Assembly: GCA_031271465.1 (NCBI GenBank)
Contig: JAISVR010000021.1
Span: 1-52,249, forward strand
DNA from: Prevotellaceae bacterium
Lineage (GTDB): Bacteria > Bacteroidota > Bacteroidia > Bacteroidales > Paludibacteraceae
Length of the DNA: 52,249 bases
Direction: 5' to 3'
Positions 26,357 through 33,300 of the stretch are shown piece after piece (within the stretch, counting starts at the first letter, position 1; every line of letters begins with the position of its first letter). A model generated the notes under the pieces. That model did no database searches. It had not been told where the DNA came from and worked only from the letters and a program-made list of their open reading frames with translations. The position numbers were made by a program, and so were the translations under genes.

Positions 26357-28021
26357 ATGCTTAGAAAATTATTCCTGCCGATACTATTCATTTCTACCAT
26401 TACATTCGCTCAAACACCCTACCTGTCGAAAGTTTGGCAGGCAGACCAAGGCAACGGAACCTACAAAAACCCCGTACTCTATGCCGATTATTCCGACCCC
26501 GATGTATGTCGGGCAGGCAAGGATTTTTACATGACCGCATCGAGTTTCAACTGCGTGCCCGGATTACCTGTTCTTCACTCGCGCGATTTGGTAAACTGGC
26601 AATTAATTGGTCATGCGTTAAAACGCCTCAGCCCCGAAGCAACATTTGCCCGTCCGCAACACGGCAACGGTGTGTGGGCACCCGCCATTCGTTACCACAA
26701 GGGTGAGTTTTATATTTTTTGGGGCGACCCCGACTTCGGCTTCTACATGACCAAAACTACCGACCCTGCGGGTGATTGGAGCGAACCCGTTTTGCTCAAA
26801 GAAGGCAAAGGACTGATTGACTGCTGCCCGTTTTGGGACAACAACGGGAAAGCATACCTCGTTCACGCTCTTGCCGGCAGTCGGGCAGGCTATAAAAGCG
26901 TGCTTTGTCTTGCGCCCATGAGTCCCGACGGCACTCGGCTTCTCGGCGAATCGCGCATCGTGTTCGACGGACACGAAAAGCACCCTACCGTAGAAGGCGC
27001 AAAACTTTACAAACGAAACGGTTACTACTACCTGTTTGCTCCCGCAGGCGGCGTGGCTACGGGTTGGCAATTAGTGCTCCGTTCGAAAAATATTTGGGGA
27101 CCATACGACGAAAAAATCGTACTCGCACAGGGAAACACATCGGTCAACGGACCGCATCAGGGCGCGTGGGTCGATACCCCTGCGGGCGAAGACTGGTTTC
27201 TGCACTTTCAGGATGCCGATGCCTACGGACGCATTGTGCACCTGCAACCAATGGTATGGAAAAACGATTTCCCCGTAATTGGTGCCGACCCCGACGACGA
27301 TGGCTGCGGCGAACCCGTGATGAAGCATCGCAAACCGAATGTAGGCAAAACTTACCCTATACAAACTCCGCCCGAAAGCGACGAATTTAACAGCAATACC
27401 CTCGGACTGCAATGGCAGTGGCATGCTAATCCGAATTTTGCATGGAGCTTTTGCGATGCTAAAAATGGGAAATTGCGACTCTATTCCGTATTTACCGACA
27501 GTGTGAAAAACTTGTGGGATGTGCCGAATTTGTTGCTGCAAAAATTTCCCGCACCCGAATTTACCGCTACCGCCAAAGTAAGTTTTCTTTACCCCCAACA
27601 ACCCGGCGAGCGATTCAGCTTTGTGGTGATGGGCGAAGATTATGCAGCCATAAGCCTGTACAGTGGCGATGGTAATGAAGAAAACGGTAGAGCTGAAAGC
27701 GGTATTTGGCAAATTGAATGCCGGAAGGCTAACAAAGGAACTGCCGAAACAATAAACGATGCCAATAAAGCTATTGTTGATGCCGGCAAAATTATTTTTA
27801 CCGACGAAGATAACTACATCTATCTGCGCATCGAAGTAAAAGAAGGCGGGAAATGCAAGTTCTCATACAGCTTCGACAATGAAAAATACGCATCAATAGG
27901 CAACGAATTTACCGCCAAACCCGGACGATGGATTGGTGCCAAAATCGGCTTTGTGTACCAACGCCCCAAACCTTCAAACGACGGCGGCTGGGTTGATATA
28001 GACTGGATTCGATTTGAATAA
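26357..28021 (+). CDS. GH43 beta-xylosidase/arabinofuranosidase with C-terminal beta-sandwich
   Basis: A 554-residue secreted enzyme (signal MLRKLFLPILFISTITFAQ). Residues about 35-340 form the five-bladed beta-propeller of GH43 with the catalytic base in YADYSDPDVCRAG (D47), a modulating aspartate in GLIDCCPFWD, and the general acid glutamate in VEGAKLYKRNGYYYLFAPAGG. Residues about 350-554 are the GH43 C-terminal beta-sandwich (FNSNTLGLQWQWHANPNFAW ... GGWVDIDWIRFE), which completes the active site in xylosidases. The enzyme likely trims xylose or arabinose from hemicellulose or pectin side chains; which of these cannot be decided from sequence. The start is the ATG that begins the signal peptide. 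Confidence 0.92.
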   Translation: MLRKLFLPILFISTITFAQTPYLSKVWQADQGNGTYKNPVLYADYSDPDVCRAGKDFYMTASSFNCVPGLPVLHSRDLVNWQLIGHALKRLSPEATFARPQHGNGVWAPAIRYHKGEFYIFWGDPDFGFYMTKTTDPAGDWSEPVLLKEGKGLIDCCPFWDNNGKAYLVHALAGSRAGYKSVLCLAPMSPDGTRLLGESRIVFDGHEKHPTVEGAKLYKRNGYYYLFAPAGGVATGWQLVLRSKNIWGPYDEKIVLAQGNTSVNGPHQGAWVDTPAGEDWFLHFQDADAYGRIVHLQPMVWKNDFPVIGADPDDDGCGEPVMKHRKPNVGKTYPIQTPPESDEFNSNTLGLQWQWHANPNFAWSFCDAKNGKLRLYSVFTDSVKNLWDVPNLLLQKFPAPEFTATAKVSFLYPQQPGERFSFVVMGEDYAAISLYSGDGNEENGRAESGIWQIECRKANKGTAETINDANKAIVDAGKIIFTDEDNYIYLRIEVKEGGKCKFSYSFDNEKYASIGNEFTAKPGRWIGAKIGFVYQRPKPSNDGGWVDIDWIRFE

Positions 28022-28095
28022 TTTAAGAACTAAGAATTAAGAATGTACTGATTACACATTATCCTTTACACCATTAAATCATTACACCTTACACC

Positions 28096-28461
28096 ATGAT
28101 AGAATTTCTCAGCACTTACAATCTCACAGGTTTAGCAATCGGTATTGCCACATTCCTCATCATCGGGCTGTTTCATCCCATTGTTATCAAAGCCGAATAT
28201 CACTGGGGAACAAAATCTTGGTGGCTGTTTTTGCTCGTAGGGATAGTTTTTGTAATTTTGTCGCTCGCAGTACGCAACATACTTTGGTCGACAGTAATGG
28301 GCGTCGTGGCATTTTCGAGCTTTTGGACTATACTCGAAATATTCCAGCAACAAAAACGCGTTGAAAAAGGCTGGTTTCCCGAAAACCCCAAGCGCAAGAA
28401 AATAAAACGGAACTATCGTCATTGCGAGGAGGAACGACGAAGCAATCCGGAGAAAAAATGA
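28096..28461 (+). CDS. DUF4491 membrane protein with repeat-derived tail
   Basis: A 121-residue inner-membrane protein with three transmembrane helices (about 13-31, 42-60, 65-82) and the DUF4491 words HPIVIKAEYHWGTKSWW, FVILSL and EKGWFPENPKRK. Function is unknown in this family. The natural C terminus appears to be near PENPKRK; the last 17 residues (NYRHCEEERRSNPEKK) are a translation of the dispersed repeat at 28417-28448, so repeat insertion has replaced the original stop codon. The gene follows GH43 after 74 bp that include degenerate ttacacc repeats. Confidence 0.88.
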   Translation: MIEFLSTYNLTGLAIGIATFLIIGLFHPIVIKAEYHWGTKSWWLFLLVGIVFVILSLAVRNILWSTVMGVVAFSSFWTILEIFQQQKRVEKGWFPENPKRKKIKRNYRHCEEERRSNPEKK

Positions 28462-28492
28462 TACGAGATTGCTTCGTTCCTCGCAATGACGA
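28417..28492. repeat. Inverted pair of dispersed repeats overlapping a gene end
   Basis: The plus copy cgtcattgcgagg ... gaagcaatcc (28417-28448) and the inverted copy gattgcttcg ... gcaatgacg (28466-28492) form a long imperfect hairpin. The left copy encodes the tail of the DUF4491 gene. The hairpin could act as a transcript-end or mRNA-stability element. Confidence 0.85.
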
Positions 28493-28533
28493 ACATAGTT
28501 TTAATAGGTATAATTCAAAAAAAATATAATACA

Positions 28534-29784
28534 ATGAAACACAAAGTTTTTTCCTGCTGCATCTCATTACTTCTTTCGGCAACTGTTTTTGCTCAAAAAG
28601 ACCTCAATCCGGGCACTTATGCCTTCATCACAATTGAAAACCCCTCGAATTTTGCACGAAAAAATGTGCCCGTAGCATTGAAAATCGACAGCCTCACGGC
28701 TAAGATAAAAAAATACAAAGGACAGCAAATCGGCATATTCGACGGCTCGAAAGAAATCTTTTCGCAATTCGATGATTTAAACTTCGACGGGAAAGCCGAC
28801 GAAGTAGCCTTTCTCGTCGATTTGAAACCAAACGGCAAGGTAAAACTACTCGTGCGCACGCTGCCGCAAAACTTTGTGCGTCCCAATTTTGAAAAGGAAA
28901 CCTACGCACAAATGATAAAAAAAGTAAAAATAGGCGACCGCGAAACAATGGAAAAGGTTACCGAAGCATCGTCGGACAAAGACGACATGTACAACCAAAT
29001 GCACCACCACGGCGTGGCTTTCGAAAGCGAATTAATGGCATACCGGCTTTATTTCGACAAAAAACACACGGTAGATATTTACGGTAAAATTCGTCCGCAA
29101 CTCGAATTGGCTCAAACAATGTGGTATCCTACCGACGAACAGCTTGCAGCAGGTTTTGGCGACGATATACTCAAAGTAGGCAGCAGCGTAGGCGTAGGGT
29201 CATTCAAACCTTGGGACGGCAAACAAGCACAACATTTCGACCAAATTACTCGCCGTACACAGCGCATTGTTGCCGCAGGAAATCTGCGTAGCGTAGTAGA
29301 AATTGAAGTAGACGGCTGGCAATATCAAGGAAAAAGTATCAATGCCAAAATCCGCTACACACAGTATGCTCGTCATCGCGATTGCGAAGCCCGCGTAATT
29401 TTTGAACCCGATTTTACCGACAATCTTATCTTTTGCACCGGAGTGCAGCGCATGCCTGAAGAACAGTTTCACACCGACAACGCCGGATTAGTAGGTATTT
29501 GGGGTACCGGATTCCCCGTAAACGACACCGTGAAATACGCCAAACAAACCGTCGGATTAGGCGTAGTAGTACCTGCACAATATGCCAAAGGACAAGCCGA
29601 AGACAAACGCAATCATCTTATCCTGCTGAGCAACAACGGCAAACAGGAAATTGTATATTATCTCACTGCCGCCGCTCAAAAGGAGAAAAAAGGCTACCAA
29701 ACTGCCGAAGACTTCTTTAAATACCTCGATGCATGGAAACAGGAAATGCTTAATCCGGTAAAAATTTCACTCAGCGAAAAATAA
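28534..29784 (+). CDS. DUF4861 family secreted protein (polysaccharide utilisation)
   Basis: A 416-residue exported protein (signal MKHKVFSCCISLLLSATVFAQ) matching DUF4861, a family that co-occurs with pectin and alginate lyases and GH88/GH105 enzymes in Bacteroidota. Visible words: ITIENPSNFARKNVPVALKID, FDDLNFDGKADEVAFLVDL, VAFESELMAYRLYFDKKHTVD and WEGTGFPVND-like WGTGFPVNDTVKYA. The fold is beta-rich and the biochemical activity is not established to my knowledge; a lyase or sugar-binding role is plausible. The ATG at 28534 is selected over an upstream in-frame codon at 28486, which lies inside the repeat hairpin. Its place with GH105, CE12 and GH43 supports a role in degrading uronic-acid-containing polysaccharides. 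Confidence 0.82.
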   Translation: MKHKVFSCCISLLLSATVFAQKDLNPGTYAFITIENPSNFARKNVPVALKIDSLTAKIKKYKGQQIGIFDGSKEIFSQFDDLNFDGKADEVAFLVDLKPNGKVKLLVRTLPQNFVRPNFEKETYAQMIKKVKIGDRETMEKVTEASSDKDDMYNQMHHHGVAFESELMAYRLYFDKKHTVDIYGKIRPQLELAQTMWYPTDEQLAAGFGDDILKVGSSVGVGSFKPWDGKQAQHFDQITRRTQRIVAAGNLRSVVEIEVDGWQYQGKSINAKIRYTQYARHRDCEARVIFEPDFTDNLIFCTGVQRMPEEQFHTDNAGLVGIWGTGFPVNDTVKYAKQTVGLGVVVPAQYAKGQAEDKRNHLILLSNNGKQEIVYYLTAAAQKEKKGYQTAEDFFKYLDAWKQEMLNPVKISLSEK

Positions 29785-29825
29785 AAAAAACATAATAATA
29801 TAGTACCCGCTACAATAAAAATATG

Positions 29826-29833
29826 TACATTTG
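29826..29833 (+). promoter_or_regulatory. -7 box of the DUF1573 operon
   Basis: TACATTTG, an exact TAnnTTTG match, 44 bp ahead of the ATG at 29878. Confidence 0.55.
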
Positions 29834-29877
29834 CGACACTTTTTATCTAACAAATTAATTAAAAAAAATCATTCGCT

Positions 29878-30297
29878 ATGAAAAGACATTATTTATTGAG
29901 CCTCTTTCTGCTGGTTAGTGTCTTGACAATGGCTCAAAAACCAATTGCCAAATTCACTGAAACAACTCACGATTTCGGAGTAATCAGCGGGGATAAAAAA
30001 GAAGTAAGCACCAAGTTTGAGTTTACCAACACCGGACAAGCGCCGCTGCTAATCACAAATGTTACAGCCTCTTGTGGTTGCACCACGCCCAAATGGAACA
30101 AAGCACCTGTCCCACCGGGTGGCAAAGGCGTTATCATTGTAGGATTCAAGCCAAAAGGAAGCGTTGGATTTGTAGAAAAAACAATTACTGTAACCAACAA
30201 TTCGCCCGAAAATAAAATCGTATTGAAAATAAAAGGAGAGGTATTGCCCAAAGACAAAAAGGACAAAAAGGACAAGAACGAGAAAAAAACAAATTAA
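29878..30297 (+). CDS. DUF1573 secreted protein (short paralogue)
   Basis: A 139-residue exported protein with signal peptide (MKRHYLLSLFLLVSVLTMAQ). The single Ig-like DUF1573 domain (ASPM/SPD-2/Hydin-like) has the hallmark words ETTHDFGVI, FEFTNTGQAPLLI, SCGCTTPKW and GGKGVIIVGFKPKG. It ends in a Lys/Asp/Glu-rich tail (KKDKKDKNEKKTN). The family is abundant in Bacteroidota and has no established function. The next gene, 26 bp downstream, is a longer paralogue, so the pair arose by tandem duplication and forms an operon. Confidence 0.88.
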   Translation: MKRHYLLSLFLLVSVLTMAQKPIAKFTETTHDFGVISGDKKEVSTKFEFTNTGQAPLLITNVTASCGCTTPKWNKAPVPPGGKGVIIVGFKPKGSVGFVEKTITVTNNSPENKIVLKIKGEVLPKDKKDKKDKNEKKTN

Positions 30298-30323
30298 TCT
30301 TATACAATAAATCTTTTTAAATT

Positions 30324-31382
30324 ATGAAAATAAAAATGATACTTTCTGCCGCATTGTTCGTTGTGTCGGCAGTTGTTTTTGCCCAAAAACCGGGCATTAA
30401 ATTCAACGAAACCACCCACGATTTTGGTACCGTAGCACAGGAAAACGGCGATGTTACCCATGTATTTGAGTTTACAAATACAGGAAATGCCGATTTGGTA
30501 CTCTCTAATGTACAATCCTCCTGCGGTTGCACCACTCCAAGCTGGTCGCGCGAACCGATTGCCCCCGGACAAAAAGGCAGTATCACCGTAAAATATGGCG
30601 CAGCAAGTCGTCCGGGAAAAATAGACAAATCGATAACCGTAACAAGTAATGCCGACAGACAAACCTTGTATATCAAAGGAAGCGTAACTCCTCGCGGACA
30701 AAAAATAGAAGATATATATCCGGTACTTGTAGACGACAGTATCCGCCTGAAAACCACAATCATCAACTTCCACGATGTTGTTAAAGGCGAATCGCGTACG
30801 GAAAAATTGCCCATTGCCAATATTTCAAACAAAGAACAGGTTATTTCATTCACCGGTTTGCCAAGCTATGTTACAGTTGAACCGCTTACGCTCAAACCCG
30901 GAGAAAAAAGCTCTATAACATTTGTATTCAACAGCGAAGGCATGAAAGAATGGGGCAGCATCAAAAAAGACATTCAGCTCAAAAACAATGCGCAAACCGT
31001 ATTTACCATCAATGCTTTTGTGAGCGAAAAATTCACCGACGAACAACGCGCCAATGCCCCTGTGATAGAAACAGAACCGAAAGTGGATATGGGCAGCATC
31101 GTACTCGGAAAGAAAAAAACAGTTGAACTAACAGTTAAAAATACAGGCAAAAGCCCGCTTTACATTCGCAGTGTAGGCAATGGTAACGACGAAATTTCGG
31201 TAAAAGCACCTGCCGCTATCAAAGCAGGGAAAACAGGAAAAGTAAAAATCACTGTTGATGCATCGAAATTGACTAACGCACAAGCGTTTTCCAAATTCAT
31301 AACCTTGCAGCTCAACGACCCGAATGCCGCTCGTAAAAATATCATTGTGAGCTACACAACTGAGGCTGCAGCAGCGAAATAA
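30324..31382 (+). CDS. DUF1573 secreted protein (long paralogue)
   Basis: A 352-residue exported protein (signal MKIKMILSAALFVVSAVVFAQ). The first 110 residues are a DUF1573 domain close to that of the preceding gene (ETTHDFGTVAQ, FEFTNTGNADLVLSNVQ, SCGCTTPSW). Two further Ig-like domains follow: about 130-225 (TIINFHDVVKGESRTEKLPI) and 250-350 (DMGSIVLGKKKTVELTVKNTG), both with the same Hydin-like strand pattern. It probably stays in the periplasm or on the outer membrane as a scaffold; no lipobox or sorting signal is visible. A hairpin follows at 31431-31472. Confidence 0.88.
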   Translation: MKIKMILSAALFVVSAVVFAQKPGIKFNETTHDFGTVAQENGDVTHVFEFTNTGNADLVLSNVQSSCGCTTPSWSREPIAPGQKGSITVKYGAASRPGKIDKSITVTSNADRQTLYIKGSVTPRGQKIEDIYPVLVDDSIRLKTTIINFHDVVKGESRTEKLPIANISNKEQVISFTGLPSYVTVEPLTLKPGEKSSITFVFNSEGMKEWGSIKKDIQLKNNAQTVFTINAFVSEKFTDEQRANAPVIETEPKVDMGSIVLGKKKTVELTVKNTGKSPLYIRSVGNGNDEISVKAPAAIKAGKTGKVKITVDASKLTNAQAFSKFITLQLNDPNAARKNIIVSYTTEAAAAK

Positions 31383-31430
31383 GTTGGAAAATTGCGGAAT
31401 AATAATCCGTAATACAAATACAAAAATCAT

Positions 31431-31472
31431 AACGCAGATTTTCACAGACAATTCTCTGTGTGAATCTGCGTT
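31431..31472. terminator. Hairpin/dispersed palindrome after the DUF1573 operon
   Basis: aacgcagattttcacaga (31431-31448) pairs with tctgtgtgaatctgcgtt (31455-31472), a stem of about 18 bp with one mismatch. Palindromes of this wording (AACGCAGATT ... AATCTGCGTT) are a familiar interspersed element in Bacteroidota. It may terminate the upstream operon; there is no long T tract. Confidence 0.65.
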
Positions 31473-31492
31473 ATTCCATTCTTTCAATTAAA

Positions 31493-32587
31493 ATGGCAAA
31501 AAACAAACATATCGAAAACGAAGAACAATACACAGGATTGACCGTAAACGAAGGCGTGGTACAGCCACCAAGCATCAGTCCGTATTTACAGCGTGCCAAA
31601 CGCCGGCAATTTACCGCCGACGAATATGTGGCAGGAATCCTTCGTGGCGACATATCCATTCTCAGCCAAGCAGTTACACTAATCGAAAGTGGTAAACCCG
31701 AACATCAAGCATTGGCACAAGAAGTGATTGAAAAATGCCTTCCCTATGGCAGCAAATCTTGCCGTGTAGGCATTACCGGCGTGCCCGGCGCAGGCAAAAG
31801 TTCATTTATCGAAACCATGGGCATGTATCTTGTAGGAAAGGGACATCGCCTTGCCGTGCTGGCAATCGACCCGAGCAGCGAGCGCAGCAAAGGGAGTATT
31901 TTGGGCGACAAAACGCGCATGGAAGAACTCTCTGTAAACCCACAGGCATTTATCCGTCCCTCCCCTTCGGCAGGTTCGTTGGGCGGAGTAGCACGCAAAA
32001 CCCGCGAAACAATTGTACTCTGCGAAGCAGCAGGTTTCGATACCATATTTGTAGAAACCGTTGGTGTGGGACAATCGGAAACCTCCGTACATTCCATGGT
32101 CGATTTCTTCTTGCTCATTCAGTTGGCAGGAACGGGCGATGAGCTGCAAGGTATCAAGCGTGGCATTATGGAAATGGCAGACGGCATTATAATCAACAAA
32201 GCAGATGGAAATAATATACACAAAGCCAACCTGGCGCGCATACAATTCCAAAACGCACTGCAACTTTTCCCCATGCCCGAATCAGGCTTGCGTCCTCAGG
32301 TACTCACATGTTCGGCAAGAGAAAAAACGGGCATTGTAGAGGTTTGGGATATGGTAGAAAACTATCTTTCACATATCCGAAAAACCGGTTTTTTTGAACA
32401 AAAACGCACCGAACAATCTACCCGTTTGATGTATGAAAGCATCGACGAGCAATTGAAATCTCATTTCTACAGCAACGACCAAATTGCCAAACAATTGAAA
32501 ACCTATGAAAACAAAGTGCGCAACAACGAAATGAGCTCTTTCATTGCTGCGCGAAATTTGTTGGACGAATATTTTTCGAAAAAATAA
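31493..32587 (+). CDS. meaB: MeaB/ArgK-type GTPase, methylmalonyl-CoA mutase chaperone
   Basis: A 364-residue cytoplasmic G3E-family GTPase. Walker A is GITGVPGAGKSSF, followed by the family words DPSSERSKGSILGDKTRM, PSPSAGSLGGVARKTRE, FVETVGVGQSE and the NKxD-type motif IINKADGNN. MeaB loads and protects adenosylcobalamin on methylmalonyl-CoA mutase in the succinate-propionate pathway common in Bacteroidales. The mutase genes (mutAB) are not in this window, so the protein must act on a subunit encoded elsewhere. The ATG at 31493 is selected because the upstream GTG-initiated extension lies in the palindrome. The gene converges with the nitroreductase gene, with 8 bp between stop codons. Confidence 0.92.
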   Translation: MAKNKHIENEEQYTGLTVNEGVVQPPSISPYLQRAKRRQFTADEYVAGILRGDISILSQAVTLIESGKPEHQALAQEVIEKCLPYGSKSCRVGITGVPGAGKSSFIETMGMYLVGKGHRLAVLAIDPSSERSKGSILGDKTRMEELSVNPQAFIRPSPSAGSLGGVARKTRETIVLCEAAGFDTIFVETVGVGQSETSVHSMVDFFLLIQLAGTGDELQGIKRGIMEMADGIIINKADGNNIHKANLARIQFQNALQLFPMPESGLRPQVLTCSAREKTGIVEVWDMVENYLSHIRKTGFFEQKRTEQSTRLMYESIDEQLKSHFYSNDQIAKQLKTYENKVRNNEMSSFIAARNLLDEYFSKK

Positions 32588-32595
32588 TTCTTTTC

Positions 32596-33225
32596 TTATA
32601 CTTTGATAAACAACTCTTCGGGAAGACGGCGCATTTTAGGCAGGCTTGCCATGCGGTCGTTTGCCGCGTCGCGATACCCAAGTGCCATAATCACCGAAGC
32701 ATGAAGGTTTTTCTCCTTTAAACCCAGAATTTTATCCATCTTATCGGCATCAAAACCTTCCATGGGCGAAGCATCAATCTGTTCCGTTGCAGCAGCCACC
32801 AACCCAAAACCAAGAGCGATGTAAGCCTGATTAGCTGTCCATGCGCGTAATTCTTCGGCAGATTTTGCTTTTACAAAATCAGAAAGCGAATGTTTCATCC
32901 TATCTTGTATTTCAGGCGGAGTATGTTGAACACCGGCAAGCAGTTTCACAAAACGGTCGAGTTCGGCATCGGGAGCTTCCGTCCACGCGGCAAAAACAAG
33001 CAAGTGTGAGCACTTTTCTACCTGTGCTTGCGGACAAGCTTCGGTGTAAATACGGTTGAGTACGGATTTGTCGCTCACCACCACCACGCGGTAGGGCTGC
33101 AAACCAAAAGACGATGCCGACAAACGGATTGCTTCGAGTATCGAGTTTAGTTTTTCATCGGGTATCCGGGTACCCGTCATGCGTTTAGTGGCATATCGCC
33201 AGCGGAGTGAATCGAGTAAAGTCAT
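32596..33225 (-). CDS. Nitroreductase-family NAD(P)H-dependent flavin oxidoreductase
   Basis: A 209-residue cytoplasmic flavoprotein of the NfsB/DrgA type. Words include LRWRYATKRMTG (FMN-phosphate binding), ILEAIRLSASSFGLQPYRVVVV (FMN contact), IALGFGLVAAATEQIDASPMEGFD and VIMALGYRDAANDRMASLPKMR, all standard for the family. It reduces quinones or nitro compounds using FMN and NAD(P)H; the physiological substrate is unknown. It lies downstream of the EF-G gene with a hairpin at 33254-33283 between them, so it is probably transcribed separately. Confidence 0.92.
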   Translation of the reverse strand: MTLLDSLRWRYATKRMTGTRIPDEKLNSILEAIRLSASSFGLQPYRVVVVSDKSVLNRIYTEACPQAQVEKCSHLLVFAAWTEAPDAELDRFVKLLAGVQHTPPEIQDRMKHSLSDFVKAKSAEELRAWTANQAYIALGFGLVAAATEQIDASPMEGFDADKMDKILGLKEKNLHASVIMALGYRDAANDRMASLPKMRRLPEELFIKV

Positions 33226-33253
33226 ATCAAATACAAATTAAATGATGAAATAA

Positions 33254-33283
33254 GTGATGAGATAATCGTTATTATCTCATCAC
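33254..33283. terminator. Hairpin between EF-G and nitroreductase genes
   Basis: gtgatgagataat (33254-33266) and attatctcatcac (33271-33283) form a perfect 13-bp stem with loop cgtt. It lies 18 bp beyond the EF-G stop on the minus strand and likely ends that transcript. Confidence 0.75.
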
Positions 33284-33300
33284 TGTTCGTTTTTTGTTTA

